Positions 31,590 to 43,659 of a DNA stretch of 64,000 nt are shown in pieces. Each line of letters starts with the position of its first letter. Positions within the stretch are counted from its first letter, which is position 1. The notes under the pieces were generated by a model. That model had not been told where the DNA came from and searched no databases. It saw only the letters and a list, made by a program, of their open reading frames with translations. Source of the DNA: Leptodactylus fallax (Eukaryota > Chordata > Amphibia > Anura > Leptodactylidae); NCBI GenBank assembly GCA_947044405.1, contig CAMRHE010000133.1, forward strand, positions 2,914,001 to 2,978,000, read 5' to 3'. The position numbers were made by a program, and so were the translations under genes.

Positions 31590-32740
31590 TTATAATCAAA
31601 ACTATTTGAAAAGTTGTTTCCTTTTTTGTTCTCGATGCATCCCAGCAGGGTGGACATAGAATATTTCACCTCTGAAATGTTCTACAGTATTGGAGAAATA
31701 CCCAAGTAGAAATTCCATAATAGTGGGCTTTAGTAACAAAGTATGTAACTGAGATGATCTGCACAGATACTTGTAGGGTTGGTGAAATTGGCGTCCCAGC
31801 TGGTCCCATAAATGCTGCATTGGTAATAAATATAGTGACCAAACAGACCGAAGAAGTGTTGTAATCTGGTGGAGACATTCCTGGAAACCCTTGTGTGTAT
31901 GGGCGAGTATTATCCTGCTGGTGCCAGTTGTCCGCCCTGCTGTGAGAGACAACACGTGACCGCAGGATGTCCTGTACATATCACTGAGCTGTTAGTGTCC
32001 ATCGTATCACTACTAGGGGTGCCCGACTGTCCTATGTGATGGCTCCCCACATCAGTACACCAGCAGGGGGCAGTGTGTAGGCCCACAGCAAAGGCAGAAT
32101 TGAAGCACTTACCATGAGGCCTCCATACTTGAACCCGACCATTGTCAGGTCCCAAACAGAATCTGGAATTGCTAAAAATAATACAGTTCCAGTCTGTAGC
32201 AGTCCAAGTTTCTTATTCACGACACCACTGAAACAAAGATGGCTGCAACTGTCAGGGCCAGAAAATGTAATGGCACTGGTACACTAAATATCCTTCTGCT
32301 AACTGCCTGTAAATGGTCTCGGCAGAGACAGGGGGCGTAATGAAGGTGTCATTTGTTTCTGGAAAGCAGATCATATGATCCTCTCTACTGGTGGTCTGTC
32401 TGGGTTGTCCAAAGCCTGTTCACTGTGCCCTCATGTAACCGCTGCTCCCTACAGCTAGGTCAGAACAATGACCATCCTGCTTCTCTGTCCAATCATGCCC
32501 CCCCCCCCCCATCAAAGTGCATAAACTGGGCAAAATGTCCTCGAATGCATCATAGGGGCATGTGTAGAAGTCAGCAATTACTCACCAAGAGGTACACTAC
32601 CCAAAGGTAGCCTTTGATAACCTTTTCATACGGCAGTGGAGGAACCATTGTTACGCCATCTTGTGGCACGACTCAGAACTCACCTGTAATCATTTACTTA
32701 TTTGTCTGAGACATAACTTTTTTGTCAGTGAGTATACTTC
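31590..32740 (-). mobile_element. Degenerate Tc1/mariner-like transposon, antisense
   Basis: Minus-strand pieces in different frames match a Tc1-like transposase of the type also found in arthropods. DNGRVQVWRPHGK and GLHTAPCW (32085-32150) follow the first catalytic block, GRTTGTSRIILAHTH (31880-31940) lies around the second, and MQHLWDQLGRQ (31785-31820) contains the block that should hold the final acidic residue. Upstream non-coding arms extend to about 32740. The terminal repeats are too decayed to place, so the limits are approximate. Many frameshifts exclude function. Confidence 0.75.
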
Positions 32741-32789
32741 TAAAGCAGAGGCTTCTGAATATAACAGTATTCCATCATTGCTATTATTA

Positions 32790-33990
32790 TAACTGGTCCT
32801 GAGTTACAGCCTGTATTATACTCCAGAGCTGCATTCACTATTCTGCTGGTGGAATCACAGTGTATGTGTGTGTGTGTGTGTTCAGTACAAGATAAATAAT
32901 GTCAATATCCTGTATCCTGTATTGTACTGCAGAGCTGCACTTACTATGCTGCTGCTGGACTGCTGTTCGCTGTCTAGATATATTACAATATTTATCCTGT
33001 ATTGGTCCTGAGTTACATCCTGTGATTCCACCAGCAGAATACTGAGTGCAGCTCTGGAGTATAATACAGGATGTAACTCAGGATCAGTACAGGATAAGTA
33101 ATGTAATGTATGTACACAGTGACTGCACCAGCAGAATAGTGAGTGCAGCTCTGGAGTATAATACAGGATGTAACTCAGGATCAGTACAGGATAAGTAATG
33201 TAATGTATGTACACAGTGACTGCACCAGCAGAATAGTGAGTGCAGCTCTGGAGTATAATACAGGATGTAACTCAGGATCAGTACAGGATAAGTAATGTAA
33301 TGTATGTACACAGTGACTGCACCAGCAGAATAGTGAGTGCAGCTCTGGAGTATAATACAGGATGTAACTCAGGATCAGTACAGGATAAATGTAATGTATG
33401 TACACAGTGACTGTACCAGCAGAATAGTGAGCGCAGCTCTGAAGTATAATACAGGATGTAACTCAGGATCAGTACAGGATAAGTAATGTAATGTATGTAC
33501 ACAGTGACTGTACCAGCAGAATAGTGAGCGCAGCTCTGAAGTATAATACAGGATGTAACTCAGGATCAGTACAGGATAAGTAATGTAATGTATGTACACA
33601 GTGACTGTACCAGCAGAATAGTGAGTGCAGCTCTGGAGTATAATACAGGATGTAACTCAGGATCAGTACAGGATAAGTAATGTAATGTATGTACACAGTG
33701 ACTGTACCAGCAGAATAGTGAGTGCAGCTCTGGAGTATAATACAGGATGTAACTCAGGATCAGTACAGGATAAGTAATGTAATGTATGTACACAGTGACT
33801 GTACCAGCAGAATAGTAGAGCGGCCGGAGAAGAAAACAGCTCTGGAGTACAATACAGGATATAACTCAGGATCAGTACAGGATAAGTAATGTAATGTATG
33901 TACACAGTGACTGTACCAGCAGAATAGTGAGCGCAGCTCTGGAGTATAATACAGGATGTAACTCAGGATCAGTACAGGATAAGAAATATA
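32790..33990 (-). repeat. 97-bp tandem repeat array with an internal inversion
   Basis: About ten units of exactly or nearly 97 bp run in the minus sense (GATAAGTAATGTAATGTATG, CACAGTGACTG, ACAGGATGTAACTCAGGATC). About two units in the plus sense precede them at 32795-33020, and the orientation flips at about 33020. A (TG)n patch lies at 32861-32880. One unit near 33817-33840 carries the foreign insertion AGCGGCCGGAGAAGAAAAC. Because 97 is not a multiple of 3, the many overlapping frames across the array are artefacts. Confidence 0.95.
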
Positions 33991-34690
33991 ATATAAATTG
34001 GGATTATTTTAATCCAGCACCCACTAATCTGGAATGTTTGATCATTCAGAATTTGTTACCAGCACCGAATAGAAGAATGGTTATAACAGGTATTTTTTTT
34101 GTTTTTTTTGATACTGTGACATCTCTCAGGTCCCGGTGATGCCAGTGTAAATTAATTTCCTGTATTTCTGAAGAATTCCCATGTAGATTATATCTGCAGT
34201 TTATGTAAAGTGTACAGTGATGTACATAGGTAGTCAGAGCAATATAGCATAACATGTTTACTTTGAGCTTTAACCTTTTGTGAGAATCTGTTGCGGTTTA
34301 TTGGAACATTTTGTATTTATTTTGGAGTTTGTATCCCGGTATTTTTACTTGTATTAGAAATTAAAACGTCAATCTTTTTTTTTCCTTCTTCCATTCTCGG
34401 TCTGTTCTTGTTTCACTATACATTTTACATATTTAAGTTTCAGATAATTTCCTATCATTTCCTCCCATGCTCCGCTTTCTTCCTGATATCTTCCAGCACA
34501 GACATTGCTTTAGGAAAGCACAGATAATTTACACAACCAGGAACAATGGAGCAGATTTATTAAGACGGACATTTCGTACACCAGTCTCAATATAGGCATA
34601 GGGCGCAGCAGATTTATGAAGAGACCTCCACTTCTTTATAAATCAGACACACTCCCATGCACCAGAATGGAGAGCTCCACCAGTTAAGAA
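33991..34690. other. Non-coding stretch
   Basis: AT-rich DNA without a recognised gene. At 34550-34650 the phrase GCAGATTTATTAAGACGGACA with GCAGCAGATTTATGAAGAGAC resembles a common frog dispersed repeat. Confidence 0.35.
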
Positions 34691-34699
34691 CTAGCATAG

Positions 34700-35205
34700 A
34701 TTTCCATTATGGTCCCTGTCCATTAGAGCTTACTCTCTACAGAAGAGAAGTCCTTGTCTATAAGAGCTCATACGTTACAGAAGAGAGGACCCTGCCCATA
34801 AGAGCTCACACTGTACAGCAGAGAGGACCCTGCCCATAAGAGCTTACACTCTACAGGAGAGAGATCCCTGCCCATAAGAGCTTACACTGTACAGGAGAGA
34901 GGTCCCTGCCCATAAGAGCTTACACTCTACAGAAGAGAGGTCCCTGCCCATAAGAGCTTACACTCTACAGGAGAGAGGTTCCTGCCCATAAGAGCTTACA
35001 CTCTACAGGAGAGAGGACCCTGCCCATAAGAGCTTACACTCTACAGGAGAGAGGACCCTGCCCATAAGAGCTTACACTCTACAGGAGAGAGGTTCCTGCC
35101 CATAAGAGCTTACACTCTACAGGAGAGAGGTCCCTGCCCATAAGAGCTTACACTCTACAGGAGAGAGGACCCTGCCCATAAGAGCTTACACTCTATGAAG
35201 ACATG
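34700..35205 (+). repeat. 38-bp minisatellite, about 13 copies
   Basis: Units contain CCCTGCCCATAAGAGCTTAC followed by ACTCTACAGGAGAGAGGA. The spacing of CCCATA is 38 bp (for example 34795 to 34833). The first units are divergent, the later ones nearly identical, which suggests recent expansion at the right side. Confidence 0.93.
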
Positions 35206-36069
35206 AGATTTCAAGGCATTCTTAAAACTAGTACTGTTAGGTGCAAGTCTACAGGTCTGCAGCAATGCATTTCACAGAATGGATGCAGTATAACAAAATT
35301 TCTGAAGACCGGGAGTATCTGAATAGCTAATACTTCAGTCAAGGTCCAAAACTCCAAGGACTTTGACATATGGGGCAGACAGGTCTACTGCCTTTTTATA
35401 TGTATTTTTCTTTTACTGAAACTTTTATCATATATTATTGGAACAATAAACTGTTTGACATTCAGTATGAAATATCTCCTAAAGGACACTCGGAATGTAC
35501 ACACAAAATGAGTTTTTAAGATAAACTATTCATCTGCCCGTAAAGTTTCTAAAACACGATTAGAGATTCTACATCCATAGCATAATATATCGGAGAACAT
35601 TAATATCTTCATAAGAGAAGTCATTGCTGTCCTTACAGATCTTACATTCAATTTATTACAGTTCTAAAAAATTCAGAAACAGACAATGCTTGGGCATCTG
35701 CAAAATGTTCTTTACTTTTGTTCTGGTAAATTGTTGGCAAATTTGACATTGACAGATCACAAAGGATTTTATAATACATTTGTCTGTTCATTTTTCATCT
35801 TCCGTAATGAACTCATTGGCCCCTCCGCTCATTGAATTATCATCTGTAACCAAGTAAAGAATTTTGTATCTATCACATATGGCTGTGGTCCTCTGGGCCA
35901 CCACCTATCCATACAGAATCTGCGAACACCCACTTATAATAGCGTAATAGTCATTATTTTTACCATTGTACACACAGGACAGATCGCCAATAAGGTCTAA
36001 TAGGTCATTTGTAAAGGATCCCATATAAAGTAGACTCTAGTGACAAACAATTGGCTCCAAAGTGATTTC
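35206..36069. other. Non-coding AT-rich stretch, nothing recognised
   Basis: No exon, RNA gene or repeat is recognised between the 38-bp array and the next MITE. Confidence 0.35.
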
Positions 36070-36609
36070 TAGGGATGAACAAACCAATTCGGTTACAAGC
36101 AGATTTGACCCACATTTTCCAAAAGTTTCAGGTTGGAAACCCGCAAATCACTATTCACTATACTCTGGGATTTCCTCAGACTGGCGTCTTCTTCAGGCCT
36201 CTTCCAGTCTGACGTCACACACCTTGGGGGCCACCACTGAGGACCACAGCGATCACGTGGGGTAGGCTGATGTCATGATACTATGTCACAGTGTCATTAA
36301 GTCAGTACGCCCCATGTGATCAGCGAGGCTCAATCACAGGCCTCATTGGTGACCCCAGGGCATGTGACGCCAGAAGAGGATGCCTGGGGAACTCTGGACA
36401 CCACAGTGATGCCCAAGAGAGTTGAGGTATGGTAAGAATAACTCTGTTATTTTTACTCACATACTGCGGGCCTCCACTTATTATACTCTACGGTCTGCTA
36501 ATAAAAACACTTCAGTTTTGTGCTGAACAAGTTTGGTCCGAAACAAACTCGAGTGCCAAACTTCAAAAATAATGGTCAAAACAAATCTCATTAAGTTTAC
36601 ACATTTCTA
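36070..36609. mobile_element. Probable hAT-type MITE (540 bp)
   Basis: The left end is TAGGGATGAACAAACC and the right end TTTACACATTTCTA, similar to the TAGAGAT...GTTTACCCATCTCTA family. The flanking octamers GTGATTTC and GTCATGTC match at only 6 of 8 positions, as in an old insertion. The interior contains the GAGGCTCAATCACAGGCCTCA core and TTATTATACTCT found in sister copies. Confidence 0.65.
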
Positions 36610-37163
36610 GTCATGTCCAAATAGGGATGTCTTCTGCAGGATAAGTGGACTGATTTGGATAAAAATTTTTGAAAAATTTTGTGTTGACCTGAACCCCAAG
36701 TTCAGTTGAATCTTGCCAAGGACTACATCAGCTCCAGTCCAGTGATATCCAAGTTTGGAGTTCCATTGTTCACTTGTCTTTTTGAAAGCTACAGTAAACT
36801 GTTGTTTGCACCATTCTCAGTTGTCTCCTGCATTTTCAATCCTGCACCATTAAGGGCTCTACAACTACCATCTGGTGGGAAACTTACTACACACTGTGTC
36901 CAATGGAAACTACTAACACCAACATCTATACTGCAGGCCCACTCCTCACCTTTGTGCCAGCCCTTAAGGAGTACCAAATGTGTACAGAAGTCAGCTACAG
37001 CTATTGTGAGCACATCCGTGACCGAATGCTTCTTCCATTGCAGCAACAGTTCAATTATAGCCCTGCAGTCAGATAACACAGAACCACACAATGGACAATA
37101 GGCGATAGTTACAGCTCAGCTTCTCTCTCAGCACATTAAAAACTTCACAAGGCACAGAGCATG
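36610..37163. other. Non-coding stretch, nothing recognised
   Basis: Frames of 131 (plus) and 100 (minus) residues overlap here but show no domain or exon signals. No tandem or terminal repeats were found. Confidence 0.35.
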
Positions 37164-37171
37164 TTCACTAC

Positions 37172-37522
37172 TAGAGATTGGCGAACGGATTTGTCACAAC
37201 CTGGGTTCAACGTCATGACTCTCGGCGTGCCCATGTCACTGCTGAGGCCCAATCACAGGCCTCAGTGGTGACCCCCGGCATCATGATGTCATAGAGGAGA
37301 CCAAGAGAGAGCACCAGACTCCGTGAGGAGGCCCAAAAGAGGTGACGGAAGGTGAGTATGAATGTTTTTTATTTTTTACACCTCTTGGCCTTCACCTCTG
37401 AAGAGACCCCAGAGTATAACAATGTCACTTCTGGTTCGTACTGAACTTACTCAACCTGAAATTAATCAAGGACCCGAGCCACCCAAATCCAAAACTAATG
37501 TTGGAAGGTTTACCCATCTCTA
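37172..37522. mobile_element. hAT-type MITE (351 bp), 8-bp target duplication
   Basis: The ends TAGAGATTGGCGAAC and GTTTACCCATCTCTA are flanked by perfect octamers TTCACTAC (37164-37171 and 37523-37530). The interior has GAGGCCCAATCACAGGCCTC and AAGAGACCCCAGAGTATAAC. It is a good reference copy for the degraded relatives at 36070, 40440-41470, 46960-47263, 55641 and 59310-59751. Confidence 0.9.
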
Positions 37523-37530
37523 TTCACTAC

Positions 37531-38800
37531 ACTCCCCCATAGTAGTGAGACTTTTTTATATCATCTGGTTCATGTTCAAGACTGACCTGGTTGCCTTTCT
37601 TGAAAGTAAAAATATTGTGGGCTATGGGTTTTAGATTTTTGGTGTAGACAAGTTGATCCAGAGTTTTATACTGACTTCCGTATTTGGTGTCGGGAAATAA
37701 TTTTTTTTTACCCCGACAAGGGGAAATTGTCATTAGCCATGGTTTTTTTTTTGCCTTCCTCTGGGTGAACACTGTAGAGTTATAGGTTGTTCTTGATGGA
37801 CCTGTGTCTTCATCCAACCTCATCTACGAGGTTACTCTACTAGGTTGTCTCCAAGTGGAAAGCAAATCTCACAAATTGTTACAATTGTGGCAAAAAGACC
37901 TCCAACTCCAAATATATATCATTAAATTAAAAAAAATGCAATACAAAAAAAACCCCAAAAAGATTAGAACATGAATGTTTTGCATCAGGATTGAAAACAC
38001 GAACTTGACACTTTCTCTGTATAAATATGTCGGAGCACATAAGGCCACATAAGGAAAATGGAGATAACTAGGAGAATTATGCAGAATTATTCCTGCCATT
38101 TGGACACCTGCAAAAAAATATAAAGATCATATCTGGAATGTTTTGTATTAAAGGAGCAAAATTTTTAACAGAGCTGTCAGGGATAAAGTATGACAGCAGA
38201 GAAGATTTCCTGTCATGACTTGGAAGATATTAAACCACATGTTGGCTCCGAAATCTAAACTTGGCTGTGCTGAGAACTCTTCTTTCTTCTTCTGTATTTT
38301 CTTCTCATTCTATGTATTCCATGTGAAGTCATCCGAGAAAAAAGTATAGCATGGAATATATATGTTTTTAGGGTTTTTTTTGTTTTTTTTAAATGGGAGC
38401 CTATGGGTGACACAGGACACTTTTTAGCTATAAAGTGATGTATGTTGAAGGTATCCCCTTGGAGATACAGTTGGGGAGGATTTAGCCAAAATGCAATCCA
38501 CACAACTACATGAGGCCCCAGGGATCAGGGTCTTCTGCGGTAACAAACTGTTTTATGGCTTTTTTTATTGGCCATTACCTATTGGGTTATTCCAACAGAT
38601 ACCAGCCAAAATGTATTACCCTAGGCTATAGAAGGTGACGCAGACTACATTTGAACATTGAACAATGTCTGGGCATCATGTACTGACATTGTTCAGTATC
38701 TAAATGTAAATGGAGGAGCAGGGATCGGTGCATAGTAAATAGCGGCTGGTACCCGTTGGATTAATCCAATAGGTAATGACTTATTGTGTCACCATGTAGG
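37531..38800. other. Non-coding AT-rich stretch
   Basis: No gene is recognised. Several T and A runs (37700, 37742, 38365) occur. The interval 38540-38790 has GGTAATGGCC-like and ATTGGGTTATTCCAACAG / GTTGGATTAATCCAATAGG pairs that suggest a small inverted repeat, but its ends are unclear. Confidence 0.35.
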
Positions 38801-38804
38801 GTCC

Positions 38805-39175
38805 AAACAAAGGAACAATATGCTTTATGGGTGGTGAAAAAAGGGTACAATATATTATGTGGGGGGTCAAAAAAAAGGGACAATATACTGTGTCTGGGTC
38901 AGGAAAGGGGGTTTGGTACTGTGTAGGGGCCAGTTTAGGGTACCTTACATTATGAGGGGGCCAGTATAGTGGGCTTTATAATGTATGGGGCCAGTAAAAT
39001 AGGTGTTATACTGTGTGGGGGCCAATAAAGGGGTCATTATACTGTATAATGGTCAGTCAAGGGGACATTATACTGCGTGTTGGTGGTCAGTAAAGGAGCA
39101 ATATATTGTGTGAGGGCCAGTAAAGGGGGCATTATACTGTGTGTGGGCCAGCAGGGGACTTTATATAGCTGTGCT
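38805..39175 (+). repeat. Degenerate minisatellite, about 33-40 bp units
   Basis: Nine or ten diverged units share TATACTGTGTGGGGGCCAGT and AAAGGGGACAT. The phrasing is related to the GGGGCCACTATGGAGCATAAT array at 51290-51720. Confidence 0.75.
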
Positions 39176-40270
39176 GTGTAAAATTGCAGCATATGGAGCC
39201 TGACAAGATAACGGAGCATGCTGCACTATTTTGTCCAGAATTTTTGACCTGCAACTGGGACAGAGGTGTCCCCCAGACATCATTTTGATTGGGGGCCACA
39301 AAATGCCAATTCCGCCTCTAGATACAGGACACTTCATGTAATACACCCAAATTCCGCTGCGCACTGCAGATACAGTGTTAATATACTGCGCCCTGAAGCA
39401 TACAATACATTAATAACTATAGTTTGGAAAGTTCTCGATTTATTTTAAGTTTCTCGTTCCGACTTTAAACCTATTTACCGATCCATTTTTATTATGAAGC
39501 AGCAGAGCCGCACCACAATGAGCCGTCCTCAGGTGACATTATTAATCTCTGGCTGCAGTCTGTAGACTTCTGATGAGAATACACTTAGTTTCGTTACATC
39601 GACGACGTTCCATTAAACCATTTGACACCGACTCAATGTATGAATTAAAAATTCCTTAACACAACAGTAAATCCTTCGTGGTACAAGAGCAGAGTTTTCA
39701 TGGTACGCTTACCGACATCACAAATAAAATAATCCTTAATTTAGGGCTAAATAATAGCCGGCGGATGAATGCGGCTCGCTCAGTGCTTCTTCATTTAAGC
39801 CATCCGGGGTGTTGCAGGTTGATTTATGGAATATTATAAATTTTAATGTGGTGGAGGGACAGCCTCATCATTGGAATCTAGTGAAAATCCCACTAGGAAA
39901 GCTTCACAATAACCTGCTGGGATCCGGATAATATAAAATCAGCCCAATTTGTTATTGCTGGAGCGGCAGAGCCGTAATTCTCCCTCAGCGGCTTCTTGTT
40001 TATCTCCTGGAGCTAATTGTTTCTTTACAGAATTTAAGAAGCCGCATTGTCACATTGTGTCCCAGATACTCAGATTTCTCTTTCCCATTGTTCCTCACTT
40101 TTCCCTCTGAGTTTATTTCTTGGATTGACTTGTTATTGTGTATTTTACATTTCAATCTCAATCCAACAAACAGAAAAAATGTCTACCCTGTTAACCCTGT
40201 CGTACCCGACTAGATGACTAGAGGAGGAAAAAAAAAAATTTCTCTACCGACTGTATCCTAGACTGTAAAT
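39176..40270. other. Largely non-repetitive stretch (possible conserved element)
   Basis: From about 39470 to 40100 the DNA is free of recognised repeats and low-complexity tracts, with many AT-rich homeobox-like cores (CCTTAATTTAGGGC, GGAGCTAATTGTTTC, AATTTTAATGTGG) embedded in mixed sequence. By eye it looks like vertebrate conserved non-coding DNA. There is no open frame of note. This is inference only. Confidence 0.3.
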
Positions 40271-40299
40271 CCATAGAGGATTAAGACAAGGATAATAAA

Positions 40300-41470
40300 G
40301 GGTTATTCCCATCATAGACAAAGGTTATGCTATAAATGTCTGTTGCTAGTCCCATCTTTGAGACCCACACCTCTTTGGTGAACATGGGTTCGTTCCCTCC
40401 AGTCTCGACCTGGACGAATCTTGCAAGATTCATCCACCAGTTTGATTTTGGACCGAAAGTACTTTTATTATTCTCTGGGGTCTCTTCAAACCCCAGAGTA
40501 TAATAAATGGGGCCCAGGGGAGGTGTGCTAAAATAATAATCACTGATACTCAACTTCCATCACTTCTACTGTAGCGCCTCCCTCGTAGTGCCTGTTGCAA
40601 GTTCCTTGGTGTATTCACTTCTCTTCAGGCCTCTTCCAAACTTTTCTGTGATATCAAAAGCCCCGACACCACAATGCTTACCACAGGGCCTCAACATTCC
40701 CCTGGGGCCCATGATATTACTAAGGAGGCTAGAAGGCGCGGGCTCCCTTATAGCATATAATGCTCATACCCCAGTTTCTTTGGTCGTCTTCTGGCATCTT
40801 CCATCCTCCTGAGATTATATAATAATCGGGGTTCAGGGGAGGTGTGCTAAAGTAATAAACACTCACCTTCCATCACCTCTACCAGGCTCCCTCATAGCGC
40901 CTGGTGCATTCAGTCCTCTTCTGGCCTTTTCTGTGATGTCAAGGCCCCAATGTCATGATGCTTACCTCAGGCCTCAACGGTTCCCTGGGGCCCATGATAT
41001 TACTAAAGAGGCCAGAGGGCCTGGGCTTCCTTGTGGCATCCAGTGCTCCCTCCCCAGATTCTTTGTTTGCTTTCTGGCATCTTCTGGTCTCTTAAGTTAT
41101 GTCATGAGCCTCGGGGGACTGAGCCCTGAGGTAAGCGGTATGGCATTGATGCACCCAAAGGGATCACTGAGGCCCAATCAGAGGCCTCAGTTGTCTATTG
41201 GGGCCCTTGATGTCACAGAAAAGGCTGGAAGAGACCTGAAGATGACTGAAGATGCCAAGTAACGTGCATCAGACTTTGCAAGGGAGTTCGGGAGAGGCGA
41301 TGGAATGTGAGTATCAGTGTCTCGACTTATTATACTCCATGGTCTGAAGATATCCCATGTAATAGTGATTTATGGGTGGTGAACCCCAAATATTTTGTGT
41401 TTGATCAAACCCAAGATTTTTGGAAACAACATAAACCTAGCTAGCTCTGAAACCGTTTGCTTATCTCTAC
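40300..41470. repeat. Nested/tandem block of hAT-MITE interior sequence
   Basis: Two roughly 320-bp units start at about 40500 and 40820 with CAGGGGAGGTGTGCTAAA and share CCATGATATTACTAA, CTTCTGGCATCTTC and GCTTACC.CAGG. A third part (41140-41350) contains GAGGCCCAATCAGAGGCCTCAG. The right end TTGCTTATCTCTA (about 41457-41470) resembles the family terminus. It looks like an amplified or nested MITE cluster. Confidence 0.6.
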
Positions 41471-41799
41471 TCCAGTAGAGATGCAGATAAAAGGTACCTC
41501 TGTCTTCATCTGTTGTTCTGTTACATTTTCAGTCCCTTATTCTGATCCTATGATGGTGCTAGTGTCACTCTAACCTTATTTAAAGGCAACCATTTGAAGA
41601 CTTCATTTATAAACTTTATTTTTATACTGAGTGTAATAACTGCTGTCTCAAGAAAGGGACATAATCCTGAGAGATGGGCTGTGATGTGTTGAGACTGCTC
41701 CAGTGCACACATTTACAGCTGTAAGACACAGAAACCCTTACATCCAAAAACTTGCTAATATTCAACAAGGGAGTAAATTGTGAATTTTCCAGCTTCATG

Positions 41800-42001
41800 A
41801 CTTTTGAGGTATTCTGACAGTTGTTTGCCGTTTCTTCTTGGCTGCCCATTTATTGTAATCTTCTCTTTTATGTTCCTACTTTGTTGATTCTTATTGTGCG
41901 CCTTAACAGCGCTTGGTTTCAGGTTTATACATTGAGTTTTATTGTTGTTCTCTTTCTCACTGAAAAAACTTTTAATAAAGAATTTATATTACAAAAAAAA
42001 G
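41800..42001 (+). mobile_element. Possible LINE 3' tail
   Basis: A pyrimidine-rich stretch ends in AATAAA (41974-41979) and an A8 run (41993-42000), the look of a 5'-truncated LINE tail. No coding portion is retained, so the family is not certain. Confidence 0.4.
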
Positions 42002-42129
42002 TTTTTCTTGACGCATAGTTCATACTAACCTATCTTTCTTCAGACAAACAGAATTGTCACTAACCAGGCTTTGTGTGCCTTTATTTAATGGACAAAATAC
42101 ATCTGAAAACTGCACTTCCAATTCCATCT

Positions 42130-42530
42130 TCTGAAAGAGGACTTTTCACCAACGCCACCAACTCATTGCATCTTTTAATAGGCTCCACTCCACTGACGCT
42201 AGGTTCACACCTGCATTTGGGGAAACCTAATCCTCTTAAAAAGACTATAATAGGTTCCGCCCGGTTTTCACCCAAAAAAAGGTGGAAAAGTGGAGAGAAA
42301 AGTCCTGCTTCAGAGCGATCATTGCTGTTAGTTTTAGTACAATTATACTTTCTATTGTCAGGCGGGCGGGTCCTGGCTGGAGTAGAAAAAAGGGACCGCC
42401 CATCTGACAATAGAGAGCGTAATTGTGCTGAAACTAACAGAAATGATTGATCAGGAATGGTGAGGGCTAGAGAAAAAATTCCAACTGCGATGGAATCAGT
42501 GTAACGGCTACTATTCAAGGATGGAGGTGG
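42130..42530. repeat. Foldback MITE-like repeat (same family as 18345)
   Basis: TTTTCACCAACGCCACCAAC starts a block whose right part is foldback: CTTTCTATTGTCAGGCGGGCGGG pairs with CCGCCCATCTGACAATAGAGAG, and CTGTTAGTTTTAGTACAATTA with its complement. GAGAAAAAATTCCAACTGCG closes it. Related copies are at 18345-18660, 44700-44860 and 45180-45270. Confidence 0.75.
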
Positions 42531-43659
42531 TCAATAGATCCTCTTTAATTGAAACACTTGTAATCCTATATCTTATATCTTTTTTTTGGATACTTTGTAT
42601 TTTTACTTTTCGTGTTGTAATATTTTATGCAGCTCACCTGAATGTAACTTTGATTTTGCACATCTCGATAACATTATGGTGACATATTCACTTCGCAGAC
42701 GACTTACACTACTCCCTTATTGAATATTAATAGGTTTTTTGGTTGTAGAGTGTTTCTGAGTTCTGTGCCCGAGGATTGTGGATCTCTTATTATATTATAT
42801 GTATTGGATTGTGCTTTTCGCTGGTTGATTTTCCAAACCTTCTGCACATTGTGATATTCTTATTAGCCCATTTGATAGACATTAACATGTTCCATTTCAC
42901 GGCTTTATTAGGTCAGCTGTGAATGTACATTTCATCATTTCATCTTATTAGCTCCTCTTCTTTTTTACTTTGTATTTGTGCTTTTTGTGTTTTTAGCTCT
43001 CATTCCCATTTACTATTTATTGACCGATATTAGTAAAGTGAATTATGTGTATTTGCAAAGTATTTTAATAAGCTTTTATGTAGAAATCAACCATTAGCTT
43101 GAATTTCCGGAAGTCAGTGGTCTAAGCTGGTTCACTATGATAATATGGCTTCATAGTTGTAATAGGGCCCTACGGTATATCTGTACGCCTCATTGGGTTG
43201 CATATTATGGAGGTATTCTTCCCTAGAAGCATTGTTTATAGCAAGGAATATCTCATATGTCTTTGTATAGAGCTCCATAGGACAGCGCAGGATGTTGCCT
43301 GAAATGGTGTATGATGCCATAGAGACTTTATTTCCCACATACGCAGCCACCTGCACATGGTGGTGTCATGTGCTTAAGGTCTAAGTTTAGGGCTAAAGGA
43401 TATTTTCTATTAATGGGAAAATGTTGGAAAACTTTAATGTTTTGCCATGGGAAAAAAAATTGCAAACCTAACTGTAGATTTTTTTTTGCAATGGTCGCAT
43501 TTAAGACTTTTATCTATAGGGACATCAGAAGAGGCACAAACTTTGTAGTTGTATCCTCATTTCAGTACAGCTCACCATACATGTAAGAGGACTTTGCAGC
43601 ATTCCTGGAACTTGTATGGTGACCCACAAGTCCATATGGGTCTTGATTACTGATGTGTC
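42531..43659. other. Non-coding AT-rich stretch, nothing recognised
   Basis: No exon, RNA gene or tandem repeat is recognised. Composition is T-rich on the plus strand. Confidence 0.35.

Noticed and set aside
32882..33905. Stack of overlapping minus-strand frames giving MYIHYITYPVLIL-type proteins
   Set aside because: They are one 97-bp tandem repeat read in successive frames. The repeated start and sequence follow from the unit, not from a gene.
33021..33990. Satellite array considered as a possible CRISPR-like or telomeric structure
   Set aside because: There are no unique spacers between the repeats and no telomere motif. It is a plain tandem array in vertebrate DNA.
36706..37101. 131-residue plus frame overlapping a 100-residue minus frame
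   Set aside because: No recognisable family on either strand. Open frames on both strands at this length occur by chance in balanced sequence.
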